From the NCBI GenBank assembly GCA_039583875.1, contig CM077165.1, positions 75,938,757 through 76,002,756 on the forward strand: a stretch of 64,000 nucleotides of DNA. Direction: 5' to 3'. The position numbers and the translations under genes were made by a program. Positions 8,421-20,232 of this stretch are shown one piece after another. The notes beneath the pieces are model-generated. The model was not told the origin of the DNA. It did no database searches and was given only the letters and a program-made list of their open reading frames with translations. The first letter of the stretch is position 1; the number at the start of each line of letters is the position of its first letter. Source of the DNA: Platanthera guangdongensis (taxonomy: Eukaryota; Streptophyta; Magnoliopsida; Asparagales; Orchidaceae).

Positions 8421-10733
8421 ATGGACAAGGGAAAAGATTTCGCCAAGCTGCCTCTGTGCAACAAAAACAACTTTCCCATGTGGAAAGAAAGGATAAAATT
8501 TTTAATGGAAGCTGTGGATCAAAGGATCTTCATGATCGTTGAAGAAGGTCCTTACGTTCCCATGACTATGTCCACTATCCACCCTACCAAGAGAGTTCCC
8601 AAGAAGCTAATAGATCTCGACAAAGATGAGATTGCACTTGTCTCGCTCGACAAGAAAGCTAAAAACATAATAGCAAGTGCAGTCGATGACTCGATGCTGC
8701 AGAATTTGATTCAATGTCAATCAGCTATGGAGATGTGGCACTCCTTAGTCACTTTGATGGAAGGGACTGAAGAAGTAAGGGATGATCGGAGATCCCTCCT
8801 CAATCAAAAATATGAAGCGTTCCGACAAGGGAACAAGGAAACAATTGCCGACACCTTTGAGAACTTCTTCAAGATTATAAATGGCCTAAGGGTGTATGGT
8901 CGTGTCTTCATAAACGGAGAACTGAACGACAAATTCTTGAGATCCCTAACCAAGGAATGGGATAACAAGGTATGTGCCATCAGGGAGTTCGGGAAGCTAG
9001 CCGAAACGGACCCGCAAAATCTCTTTGGAAAGCTTATGTCCTATGAACTCCAAATCAATACAAGAAAAGCAGAAGAAGAGAAGGGCAGGTCTGCTCTAAA
9101 GGAGAAATCTGTCGCTCTGAAGGCAGACACCTCCAGAAAGACTAAGGCTGCCTGCCCCGGTCCAGCTCCAGAAGTTGATGATGAAGAAGAAACATCAGAG
9201 CCCAGCATCTCAGGCTCTGAACTATTTGAAGGAGAGTTCTCCTTGCTCTCAAGGCAATTCAAGAAGTTTCTTAACAAAAAGAAACAATGGAAAGGCAAGG
9301 ATGCCTCACACAGAAGATCACGACGCGATGACGATCGACAAAGAAAAGGCTCAAGCAGCCACGACAGGTATAACACTAAACAGAACAAATATGTTTCAAC
9401 TGACATCATCTGCTACTATTGCAATAAGCCAGGCCATGTCATTGCTGACTGCCCGCATAAGAAGAAGGAGGGTGGCAGAAGGGAAGATAAGAAATCCTCA
9501 CACAACAGGAAGAGGAAAGAGAAGAGTCTCATAGCCAAAAGGAGCAAGACTCTTAGCGACTCCGACTCCTCAGAGTCAAGCGAAGAAGAGGAAGATTACT
9601 TTGGGCTAATGGCTCAAACAGATGATGAATAAGAGCCCCAGTTTACTGGGAAGGTAAAACCTCATACCCCACTCTCAGTGTCTGAAGCATCTGAACATGA
9701 TTGCGAGAGTAGCTCCTCTGACGATGAGTCAGAATTGATGGCCCAGTATAAGGAGTTAATCATGGCTTACGACAAATGTCGTCGAGTCGTGAAGACTCAG
9801 GCTAAAGAGATCAAATCTCTTAAAGCCGAAGAGAGCAACTTGAGAGAGAAAGTCGTAAAGACTGACTCCCTCGAGGAAAACTTCAATAATACTATTGATG
9901 AATATAACAAGGCTCTTGAGCACCTTGACCTGAAGGAGAAGATCATCAAAGGTTTGGAAGCCGAACTTGCGGCTGAAAGGAAACTTGTTGAGAGTTTCTC
10001 TAAGCCCAAGACGGTTCTTCCATTCGTTGCTGAATTCTCAGCAAAGGCCAAGGGAGCTGGACTAGGCCATGAAGAAGCTCCTAGTAAATCCTCTAGGAGA
10101 AACAAGAATCAATGAAAAAATAAGGCCGCCAGAAAGGCCTCAGCCGAAGAAAAGGGAAAAGCCCCTCAGAATCAAACCAAATTCAGAAAGGTCATCTTTC
10201 CAACAAATGAGTTTGATTTTGACTCATCATACGGGCACTTTGCTAGGCCTACTCATGTAGAGCCAAAGTACCGCTATCAAGGATGGGCTCGACCCCGAAA
10301 CCTTGACGAGAGTGTCTTTAAGGCACCTTATGAAGAAGTTGTTCTTCAGAGCTACGGCCCCTTCAATCATGGGCATAACTTCAGAAACGCACCAAAAACA
10401 AATCCTGTTGTAGAGAAGCCCACAAAGGACAAGAAGCCATGTGATTGCCATCATCATGAGGCATCTTCCTCCAAAAATTCTACCCCTGCTAGACCAAAGC
10501 TCCAGAAGGTCAAGCAGGAGATCTTGAGGCAAAGGTATAATAGATTTGACTGTTGGTGCTGTGATAAGGTTGGTCACTTCGCCATAGATTGCTGGTTCAA
10601 TTCCAGAAATGCTGCAACCCCTCATGTCAGCAATATGAGAATGACCGCTCATAATGCCAACACTCGTAGGGGGAGCACTCTAACCTGAGACCAAGGACCC
10701 AAACGTGTTTGGGTTCCTAAGGTGAATTGATTG
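8421..10733 (+). pseudogene. gag: gag of element B (capsid, zinc knuckles, coiled coil)
   Basis: It encodes the Sirevirus-type Gag. The ATG at 8421 begins MDKGKDFAKLP; the upstream open codons lack an ATG. The first segment (to 9632) has the copia Gag capsid domain (roughly residues 10-215), a Lys/Arg-rich stretch and a CX2CX4HX4C knuckle (CYYCNKPGHVIADC). Past the TAA at 9630-9632 (CAA in A) the same frame continues with an acidic region and a coiled coil (about 9830-9990), then a second knuckle (CWCCDKVGHFAIDC, about 10551-10592). Further stops are TGA at 10113-10115 (CGG in A), TGA near 10686 (CGA in A) and TGA at 10728-10730. Coiled coil plus second knuckle is typical of Sireviruses. Confidence 0.9.
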
Positions 10734-10736
10734 TGA

Positions 10737-11930
10737 TTGCAGGGATGTCCAAAGGCCAACAAAATGCCTATCTGGTATTTGGACAGCGGATGCTCTCGGC
10801 ATATGACTGGGACGAGAAGCCTCATTCAGAACTTTACTCCAGTCGTAAATGGACCAAAGGTCATCTTTGGAGGTTCAGACTGTGGAATTACGAGAGGCTA
10901 TGGTATGATTACTAACGGCAATGTATCCTTCTCGGATGTGGCCTATGTTGAAGGATTGGAACACAATCTCATTAGCATAAGCCAACTCTGCGACAAAGGA
11001 TACATAGTTGAGTTCCATGCTGATAAGTGCTTGATAAAATCCGTTGACAATATGGAAACGATTCTATCCGGCACTCGAAGCAGGAATATTTTCTGTTTAA
11101 ATTTCATCTGTATAGATTCCTCCACACCAGTGTGTCTTTTGGCAAAAGATAGTGCGTCTCTTGGTGACCAATGACACAAGAGACTAGCATATATTAATTT
11201 CAAAACCATCAATAAACTATTTTCAATGAACTTGGTACGTGATGCCCCAAATGTCAAATGCGTCAAAGACAGACCTTGTCATGCATGCGTAAAAGGCAAG
11301 CAAACAAGGGCTACCTTTAAAAGCACTGTTGGCAAAGACTCTAACAGATGTCTCCATCTATTGCACATGGACTTGTTTGGTCCACTGTAGATTAGAAGTT
11401 TGGGAGGCAAGGCATATACATTGGTAATTGTTGATGACTACTCGCGATTTGCGTGTGTGTTCTTTCTGAAACACAAGTCAGATACCTTCGATATCTTTAC
11501 CAATTTTGTCAGGCAAGTCTAGAATGAATACAACTGCTCCATAGTCAAAATCAGAAGTGACAACGGAACAGAGTTCAAATCTGGGGCCATGACAGAATTC
11601 TGTGAAAGCTTAGGTATCTTTCATGAGTTTTCCTCTCCTCGTACTCCACAACAAAATGGAGTGGCTGAGAGAAGGAACAGAACACTCATAGAGGCCTGCA
11701 GGACCATGTTGAGTGATGCTTCACTACCGGAGTACTTCTGGGCTGAGGCCGTCAACACTGCATGCCACGTGCAAAATCGAGCACTCATAAACAAAGACCA
11801 CAATAAGACTCCTTACGAACTTCTGAAAGGAAAAAAACCAACAGTCTCTTACTTTAGAATCTTTGGCTGCAAATGCTTCGTACTAAACAATGGCAAGTAA
11901 TATACCACCAAGTTTAGCGAAAAGAGCTTT
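10737..11930 (+). pseudogene. pol: pol of B, protease and integrase (broken)
   Basis: It follows gag in the same frame after TGA at 10734-10736, a stop also present in A. Near its start is the copia aspartic protease signature WYLDSGCSRHMT. After it come the GAG-pre-integrase region, the integrase zinc-binding area, the core (MDLFGP, then SDNGTEF near 11560, then PQQNGVAERRNRT near 11650) and the integrase C-terminal part. Stops are TGA at 11172 (TGG in A), TAG at 11388 and 11520 (CAA and CAG in A) and TAA at 11898. A one-base loss near 11940, relative to A, shifts the frame into that of the RT segment. Confidence 0.9.
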
Positions 11931-13903
11931 GAAGGTATTTTGTAGGATATAGTAGCCATAGTAAGGCATACAGGATTTTCAATAGAAAATCCCTGGTGGT
12001 TGAAGAATCGATACATGTTGTATTTGATGAGACGATCTTGCTGCAAAGCAATCCGTCTAGTGTGCTCATTGAAGATGTATGTGAAAAGCTGAAAGAAACT
12101 AGCTTGGATGATCCGTCCGAAGAGGAAGGCGAGAAGTTCATTAAGATCACCACTTCCACTCCTATTGGAGAGGCTGATGATCAAAATGAAGAAGTCATCC
12201 AGGATGAAGAAATCACTTCGATGCTTGAAGATATTCCAGATGCAAGGACTCTAGAGCTCAGACATCTGAAGGATCACCCCATGGACCAGATCATAGGAGA
12301 TCCCCGGGATGGTGTCAGAACTCGGAGAGGTACAACTAATGAGAATCTTCATTTGAGTTTTCTCTCACAGGTTGAACCAAAGAAATTTGAGGAAGCAAAC
12401 TCAGACGCATCGTGGATAATGGCAATGGAAGAAGAGCTAAATCAGTTCAAACGCTGCAATGTGTGGATGCTGGTTCCAAGACCCAAGGGAAAGAACATCA
12501 TTGGAACAAAATGGGTCTTCAGGAACAAGATGGATGAAGACGGGACTATCATAAAGAACAAGGCCAGACTCATCGCTAAAGGCTATCGTCAAGAAGAAGG
12601 AATCGACTTCGACCAGACATATGCTCCAGTGGCCAGGATGGAGGCAATAAGGTTGTTCCTAGCATATGCTGCCTTCAAAGGCTTCACCGTCTATCAGATG
12701 GATGTGAAGTCGGCCTTTCTAAATGGTAACTTAAAGGAGGAAGTGTATGTGGAACAACCTTCAGGTTTCGTTGATCCTAACTTTCCCGATCATGTCTATT
12801 TTTTGCACAAGGCCCTATATGGTCTGAAACAAGCTCCTCGAGCTTGGTATGAAACGTTGTCTACCTTTCTACTTGAGAACAAGTTCACAAGGGGAAAGAT
12901 TGACAAGACATTATTTCTTAGGGAAATAAAAGGTAAGATTTTGCTAGTGCAAATCTATGTCGACGACATTATCTTTGGCTCTACAGATAACCACCTCTGC
13001 AAAAAGTTCTCAAAACTTATGCAAGGGAAGTTTGAAATGAGCAGTATGGGCGAGCTGAAGTATTTCTTAGGGCTTCAAGTGAAACAATCTGAAGATGGAA
13101 TTTTCATCTCACAGACCAAATTCACCAAAGAGCTAATTAAGAAATTCGAAATGGAGAACGCAACCTCTATGAGGACTCCAATGGGCTCAACTATGTCTCT
13201 GGACAAAGATGAAAAAGGGAAACCTTTTGATGAAACCAAGTACATAAGCATAATTGGATCCTTGCTCTACTTTACTGCCAGTAGGCCTGACATAATGTTC
13301 TCAACATGTGTCTGTGCTAGATTTCAGGTGAACTCTAAGGAATCTCATTACGCTGCTGCAAAGCGGATCCTGAGATACCTTAAAGGCACACCAAATCTTG
13401 GCTTATGGTACCCAAGAAGTAATGACATCGAACTAATTGGATTTTCAGATGCAGATTTTGCAGGTAGCAAAGACGACCGGAAAAGCACCTCAGGGACTTG
13501 CCAATTCTTCGGAAGAAGGCTAATTTCCTGGAGTAGCAAGAAGCAGAACTGTGTCGCAATCTCAACGGCCGAGTCAAAGTATATCTCTGCAGGCAGTTGT
13601 TGCGCACAGTTGCTATGGATAAAGAATCAGTTCGAGGACTACAACCTGCAGTTCAAGGATATACCCTTGTACTGTGACTCCTCCAACGCAATTGCAATAG
13701 CCAACAATCCAGTCTCTCACAGCCGGACAAAGTACATTGAGCTAAGGCACCACTTCATCCGGGAACATGTGGAGCATGGAGACATAGATCTCCAATATGT
13801 GCCTACAGATAGGCAAGTTGCAGATATCTTCACAAAGCCACTGGACGAGACCAAGTTCTCGTTCTTCAAGACAGAGCTTGGGATGCTCAACAAGGAGGAC
13901 TAA
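11931..13903 (+). CDS. pol: pol of B, reverse transcriptase and RNase H (open frame)
   Basis: The frame is open for 635 codons from 11996 to TAA at 13901, without its own start codon because it is the 3' part of a polyprotein. Counting from 11996, the copia RT domain spans about residues 155-400 with [10 protein letters not shown] (catalytic Asp 236) and YVDD (321-324). RNase H has SDADFAG (Asp 485), TAESKY (Glu 526) and YCDSSNA (Asp 561), and ends LGMLNKED. All catalytic residues are present. It is downstream of a frameshift and stops, so it cannot be made as part of a normal polyprotein from this copy. Confidence 0.9.
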
Positions 13904-13989
13904 AGAAGGCTGAATGACTAAGAAGCAAGTAATTGCAAAGGGTTAGTCAAAATCTACTCAACATTCTTTTTCTTTTCTCTCTCTCTCGA

Positions 13990-14275
13990 AATTAAACTCG
14001 AGAAGTATGAGTCATACTCGAGTATCTAAAGACCTACTCGAGTATACGAAAGAACCTACTCGAGTATATGTACTGACCTACTCGAGTACCTAAAGATCTA
14101 CTCGAGTGAGTTTCTGACCTACTCGAGTAAGTCAATACCTACTCGAGTAAGTCTCTCACCTACTCGAGTAAGTCCTTATCTACTCGAGTAGTTTTTCTTA
14201 CATACTCGAGTAGCTCCAGTCGACCTACTCGAGTAGCTCCTTTATCTACTCGAGTAGCCTATCTCTCTCTCTCGT
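13990..14275. repeat. CTCGAG array in the pol-env spacer of B
   Basis: About 13 units (mostly CTACTCGAGTA) occur between the pol stop and the env-like start. It is the same motif as the LTR array of this element but outside the LTR. A CT-rich run precedes it and an AT-rich stretch (14330-14400) follows. Confidence 0.9.
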
Positions 14276-14504
14276 GTCCTGATTTCCAGTTTTTTTTAAA
14301 CTTTGTTCTATTCGCCACCCAAGGCTACATGCCGCCTCTTTCCTTAAATTAATTAGCGGAAATTTAAGAATTAGATATATATATTAAATTCCGAAACATC
14401 AAACCTACTCGACATCATTCTATCTCTCGAGTACCCTGTCTCTTCGCCTACCCTGCCGACTCGCCTCCGCCGCTGTTGCAGAGCTCTTCCTCTCATTCGC
14501 ATCC

Positions 14505-16889
14505 ATGGCGACTTCTCACAAGATCTGCGTCGGCTCCGAACTCGTAACCGACGGTATTGCAGAACTTTCCGACGATTTCCACAACCTCCTCATCCTCCTC
14601 GACACCGCCGGCCTCTCTTTCATACTCCAAGAACCCTGTCGCGTCCTCTTCCCCGCTATTGCAGAATTCTTCACAAATCTCAAGGTTCGACGGAATGGCC
14701 AAGTTCTCAAATCTACAGTACAGGGGTTGAAACTCAAGTTCACCAAGACCTATGTCTCTCAACTTCTCCGTTTACCTATAGTTGATGAAGAAGATGATCT
14801 GGATGATGAAGATTCTGACCGAACAGCACTCTTCTGTGGCATCTCTCCTGACGCTCAGTATATTAAGAGGTCAGACATGAATGCTGAAGGAAAATTCCTT
14901 GTTGATATCATTGGCAAGATTCTCCTCTGCAAGACTCACTCCATCAGAGAAATTCCCCTATATTTCTTCGATATAATGCAAGCCATTGTATGCCGCAAGA
15001 AGTACCAATTTGGCATGTTAATTCTGGACAAGATAAAGGATAGCATGAAATCCCCCAACTACGCAAGAATTATATCTCTGCTCCTTCATGCCACCAATCC
15101 TGAAGTATTCAACTTCTCAAAATGGACTCCACTTCACCACATGAAGAAGGTCTCCATCTCTTCAATTCAGAGATGGGATCTCAAGCTCAAGAACTCTGCC
15201 CAAGCTGCAAAGGTTTCAGAAATTCCAGAAGTTCCAGCTGCAAAGGACAGGACTCCATCTCCCTCTCCTCATCATGTGGCCAGCTCCTCTGGTGCACTAA
15301 GTGAGGGGGAGCCTGCTCCTTCTAGCCCAGTCAGGCAACCCTCTCCTCAGTCAGAGATTGCATCCCTACCTCATACTCCAAAAAGTCCAGCCACTTCCTC
15401 AGATCAAGTCCCTCAAGACACTCTTCTGTCCACAGCTGCTGCCATAGATGCCATGATTGCAGAGCTCACTGAAGATGTGCTTCCCCCTCCTCCTTTATCT
15501 CCTCCAGCTCCAACCACTGAACATCACAAGGACTTGTCTCCAGCACAGTCTCCTGCCCATTCTCCAGCCAGAACTCCAACACATTCTCCTCCTCCTCCAG
15601 CAGATAAGCCAGACACCATTTTCATTTCTGATGAGCCTTCTCCTGAGCCAGCTGAGGCCCCTCTCAGAAACCTTGATTTCTCCATTCCCCATGATACAAA
15701 AGAATTGGATGCTGTCATTCCTACCACCAGAGCTCTCAGCTCAGTGCTTATTGAACAAATAGCTCCTTGGGTCACTCCTCTTATCCCTACTGCTGCTCCC
15801 TCTTCTGCTGCTGCTACAGTTTCCTCCTCCTCAGATTTGCTGCAAAGTATTGCCATTCTTCTTCAAGAACAAAGACATCATTTTGACACCTCTCTAAAGG
15901 TGGTCACTGGCAAGCTCACTGCTCTTGAGACTGAGATGAGCAGAGGTTTTGCTGAAATATAGCATAACACTGACAAGCTAAAGTACCTGTTCCAACTTGG
16001 TGGTAAAGCTCTTGACCATACTATCACTAGTATTGGCAATGTCATGGAACAAGGTGTAACCTTGGCAAACAATCAGATTGAGATAGATAAGAGGACTGAA
16101 GCCAACAAGATGAAGATATGTGAAGAGGTTGGAATCTTCAAAGATGACACCATAGAGACAGTATCTGTTGAAATCAGAAAGGGGGAGGGTTTGATAAAAT
16201 AACTCAAAGCCCAGGTAGAAAAATCTACTGCTCAGAAGACAGTTAAATGGGAAGCTTATATAAAGACCATTCATGATGATGTGCTTGCCCAGATACAGAG
16301 TGTTAAATTTCACACCTATGATACTGCTGTCTGGATGCACAACCAGATCTTGCCAGATCTTGCAGTTGACCCAAACATCATTCCCCATCATCTCAACCCA
16401 CTGGCAACAGATGTTACTGCTCCAACTGTTCCTCAACAACCCACCTTCTCTCCCAGGCCTGGAGACTCAGTTGCTCCACCAGATACTTATGTTCCAGGCT
16501 AGGAAGACGATCCTGCTGATATATTCCTTCAAGCTCCTCCAGAGATCAGAACCAAGAAGAAAAGGAAATATGGTGAAGGCCCCTCTGCCAGCAGGACAGC
16601 TCCTCCTAAAGCCCCTGAACATGCTGAAGCCTGGTCTCCAACTTCAAAGTCTCTCATCTTGGACACACTCAGGTTGGTCATGGATCACAATGAGAACAGG
16701 AACATGCACTACAGTTCCCAAGAATGGGAGTTATATGAGAAGTCTATGCTGAAAAGGAAGATCCATGATAGAGAATTTGGGAGAAATAACCCTGCTGCTC
16801 CTCCAAGGCCTCCTAAGTACTTCCCTAAGCCTTTCAGCTACCTAAAGAGACAACAAGAGAAGATGGATAAGCAGCAATCCCAAGCCTAA
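14505..16889 (+). pseudogene. Sirevirus env-like ORF of B (broken)
   Basis: The third Sirevirus ORF, of unproven function. The ATG at 14505 gives MATSHKICVGSEL, matching the start in A. The first 485 codons are open. An N-terminal conserved region (about residues 1-230) is followed by a Pro/Ser-rich tract with HSPARTPTHSPPPP-type repeats and then a region that may be helical. TAG at 15960 replaces the CAG of A, TAA stands at 16201 and TAG at 16500; the same frame then runs to TAA at 16887. No signal peptide or clear transmembrane segment is visible, so the env label rests on position and family, not on fusion-protein features. Confidence 0.8.
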
Positions 16890-17079
16890 ACCTAAAAAGA
16901 TGATGAGAAATTTAAATGACAATTGTAGACTTGATGTTTTTGGAAACTTATATATATATACAATTCTTCATTCTGTCTAATTATCTTTTTCATTATCCTT
17001 TGCTTACCTGCCCATATTTTTCTATTTAGTTTCTTTTATGTCCATAATTCACCTTAGTGTAAAGGGTTCTGACTTCAAC

Positions 17080-17093
17080 AAATAGGGGGAGAT
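17080..17093 (+). other. Polypurine tract of B
   Basis: AAATAGGGGGAGAT stands directly before the 3' LTR start TGTTGGAT. Confidence 0.88.
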
Positions 17094-17419
17094 TGTTGGA
17101 TATTTCATCCACATGAACCCAGATTTGATGAAGTCACCCTGGAACTAAGATGAATTAAGTTGTATTTGATGCTTGGTTTGAGCTATATGTTTGCAGGAGT
17201 TTCACTGAGAAGTGTAGGCCAATGTCAGCCCACAGTGGGTCACCAAACACAGGAACTGTGCAATGTAATCCCTCATTGCATATTCCAAGGTGTTGACTCA
17301 TGTGTGGTCTCTCTATTAGGATACACTTCATACTCAAGCTATTGTCTATGGGAAAGACATTGGAAGTTGGCTACTCTAGAAGAATCAATTTTTCCAACAT
17401 CAGAAAAATTCTAAGTGTT

Positions 17420-18175
17420 TTACTCGAGTAGTTCTTTCACCTACTCGAGTAGTCTGGGTATAAGTTACTCGAGTAAAGGAATCTTGTACTCGAGTAGACA
17501 TAGTCATATACTCGAGTAGCTAAGTCACCTACTCGAGTAGACCAAGTCATATACTCGAGTAGCTAAGTCACCTACTCGAGTAGACCAAGTCATATACTCG
17601 AGTAGCATGCTTATATACTCGAGTAGATCACTCTTTATACCCGAGTGCCATAAGGGTTTTCTCATCTAAATTTCTCTAAGTCATATACTCGAGTAAGTAT
17701 ACTCACATACTCGAGTAGATAGGTGCATACTCGAGTAGTTCATTTTACCTACTCGAGTAGTTCTTGTGTCACCCGTGTACCTTTCTATTTCCCTACTCCA
17801 GGATTTTTTTTCTAAGTCTTTTACTCGAGTAGAACCTTCACCTACTCGAGTAGATTACTTCCTCTCGAGTAGTTTAGTTCAACCACTCGAGTAGTTGCCA
17901 GCAGACCTCTTCAGAATTTTTCTAAGTATTCCACTCGAGTAGTAATTCATGTACTCGAGTAGGTTATGTAATATACTCGAGTAGCTCTTCCAGTACTCGA
18001 GTAGATCCTCTATATACTCGAGTAGGTCTCTTAGTATACTCGAGTAGTTCTGTCTATATACTCGAGTAGTTGATCTCTATATACTCGAGTAGTCTGTTTA
18101 TACTTACCCGAGTATGTTTCCCATCATATACTCGAGTAGCTATTCAACTACTCGAGTAGTTATTGACTTACTCGT
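17420..18175. repeat. TACTCGAGTA palindrome array, LTR B 3' copy
   Basis: This is the same array as 6757-7495, with one additional unit and isolated substitutions. It lies upstream of the TATA box. Confidence 0.92.
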
Positions 18176-18247
18176 GTAGTTGGCCATATATTTCCGAAAA
18201 TTTTCTAAGTCATTTTTCTGACGGGATTTTTCAAATCACGCGACATG

Positions 18248-18304
18248 ATTGGTCCACGTGTACATCATTATGACAGATTATGACCGTTAGTCTCTCCTAT
18301 AAAA
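18248..18304 (+). promoter_or_regulatory. LTR promoter module, B 3' copy
   Basis: ATTGGTCCACGTGT has its G-box at 18255-18260; TATAAAA is at 18298-18304. Confidence 0.72.
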
Positions 18305-18672
18305 GGTCCTATCAGAAAATGACAAACCCTAAGTTTTCTCAAAGCTTTCTTGTAATCTCTTTTTCGAGAAATATTCTTCGCCGCCTCCTCTCTGACTTTC
18401 GCGAAACGGAAGCCGCCGCCGCCGCCTTCTTCTCCGGCCAAAGCTTCTACTTTCAGAGGATTATTTTTTGAAGAAAAGCTATAGATCGAGATCGACTTCA
18501 CTCATCACATTCTCTCTCGATTTATGTAAAAGGAAGTAGATCCAGATCGAGGCTGAGACCTTCTTCACCGATTTCTGGAAAAGCTACAAAGTTGAAAAGA
18601 AGAAGATCCTGGCCATTTCCTTCAGATCTGGGTGATTTACTGTTTGTGTTCTTGTAAACTCTTTATTAATCT

Positions 18673-18814
18673 TGTAGGAGAAATCTTCTCCAAGTGTAGG
18701 AGTTTTTCACTCCGAGTTTGTAGGAAGTGCTATCTTCCGAGGTGTAGATCCGTTTTGTTTGGATCGAGTTTGTAGGATCTTTGTTCCGAGGGTAGGATCG
18801 ATCTTTGATCCGAG
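18673..18814 (+). repeat. Hairpin ladder, LTR B 3' copy
   Basis: Six units, as in the 5' copy. The last stem is a perfect GGATC/GATCC here, whereas the 5' copy has a wobble. Confidence 0.78.
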
Positions 18815-19025
18815 ATAGTGGAGTAGCCGAGTCTAGTTGATTGCTAGATCGGTGAGGGAAAGTGGATGTACCCAAGGTTGGGGAACCACTATACATCTTG
18901 TGTCGTCTGTGATATTGGTAGATATTTCTGTGCTGCGCTCTAATTAATTTTTATTCCGCAAAAGACGCACAAACCACCTATTCACCCCCCTCTAGGTGAT
19001 TTAGGTCGACAACAGTTTTCTTTCA

Positions 19026-19030
19026 TCATA
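19026..19030. repeat. Target duplication TCATA, right of element B
   Basis: It matches 6424-6428, and gag of A resumes immediately afterwards. Confidence 0.92.
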
Positions 19031-20229
19031 GCCCAAAAGAGCAAGACTCTCAGTGACTCCGACTCATCTGAGTCAAGTGAAGAAGATGAAGCTTACTTTG
19101 GGCTAATGGCTCAAACAGATGATGATCAAGAGCCCCATTTCACTAGGAAGGTAAACTCTCATACCCCTCTTTCAGATTCTGAAGTCTCTGAGCATGATTG
19201 TCAGGATAGCTCCTCTGACAATGAGTCAGAGCTAATGGCCCAGTACAAGGAGTTAATCATGGCTTACGACAAATGTCGTCGAGTCGTGAATACTCAGGAT
19301 AAGAGATCAAATCTCTAAAAGCCGAAGAGAGCATCTTGAGAGAGAAAGTCGCAAAGACTGACTCCCTCGAAGAAAACTTCAATAATGCTATTGAAGAATA
19401 TAACAAGGCTCTTGAACACCTTGACCTTAAGGAGAAGATCATCAAAGAATTGGAAGCCCAACTTGCGGCTGAAAAGAAACTTGTTGAGAGTTTCTCGAAG
19501 CCCAAAACAGTTCTTCCATTCGTTGTTGAATTCTCAGCAAAGGCCAAGGGAGCTGGACTAGGCCATGAAGAAGCTCCTAGTAAATCCTCTAGGAGAAACA
19601 TGAATCAACGGAAGAATAAGGCCGCCATAAAGGCCTTAGCCAAGGAGAAGGGGAAAGCCCCTCAAGATCAAACTACATTCAAGAAAGTCATCTTTCCATC
19701 AAATGAGTATGATTTTGACTCATCCTACGGGCACTTTGCCAGGCCTACCTATGTAGAGCCAAAGTCCTGCTATCAAGGATGGACTCGACACCGAAACTTT
19801 GGCGAAAGTGTATTTAAGGCACCTTATGAAGAAGTTATTCTTCAGAGTTATGGCCCTTTCAATCATGGGTATAACTTCAAGAAGGCACCAAAGATAAAGC
19901 CTGTTATAGATAGGCCCATAAAGGAGAAGAAGCCATGTGATTGCCATCATCATGAGGCATCTTCCTCCAAGAATGCTGCCCCTGCTAGACCACAATTCCA
20001 AAAGGTCAAGCAGGAGCTCATGAGGCAAAGGTACAACAGATTTGACTGTTGGTGTTGTGTTAAGGTTGGTCACTTCGCCATAGATTGCTGGTTCAATTCC
20101 AGAAATGCTGCAACCCCTCATGTCAGCAACATGATAAAGACCACTCATAGTGCTAACACTTGCAGGGGGAGTACTCTAACCCGAGATCAAGGACCCAAAC
20201 GTGTTTGGATTCCTAAGGCAAATTCATTA
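19031..20229 (+). pseudogene. gag: gag of element A, 3' part
   Basis: This continues the Gag frame cut at 6428. It encodes the acidic region, the coiled coil (about 19340-19510) and the second zinc knuckle (CWCCVKVGHFAIDC, about 20046-20090). Relative to B, one base is missing near 19300, which ends the first open stretch at 19318 and moves the rest into the frame open from 19336. It ends at TGA 20230-20232, a stop shared with B, after which pol continues in the same frame. Confidence 0.87.
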
Positions 20230-20232
20230 TGA

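Larger units (their letters stand above)
6429..19025 (+). mobile_element. Sirevirus B (Ty1/copia), inserted in gag of A
   Basis: A full-length element of about 12.6 kb with LTRs 6429-8336 and 17094-19025, primer site, gag, pol, pol-env spacer array, env-like ORF and polypurine tract. It is a close relative of A across all coding parts but has its own LTR subfamily. The LTRs are similar apart from scattered substitutions and one 23-bp repeat-unit indel. Gag, protease-integrase and the env-like ORF carry about a dozen stops and one frameshift, whereas the RT-RNase H frame (11996-13903) is open. Confidence 0.93.
17094..19025 (+). repeat. 3' LTR of element B
   Basis: It is 1,932 bp with the same order of parts as the 5' copy: array about 17420-18175, TATA at 18298, ladder at 18673. 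It has one additional 23-bp CTCGAG unit (ending near 18092) compared with the 5' LTR. It ends TTTTCTTTCA and is followed by TCATA. Confidence 0.92.
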
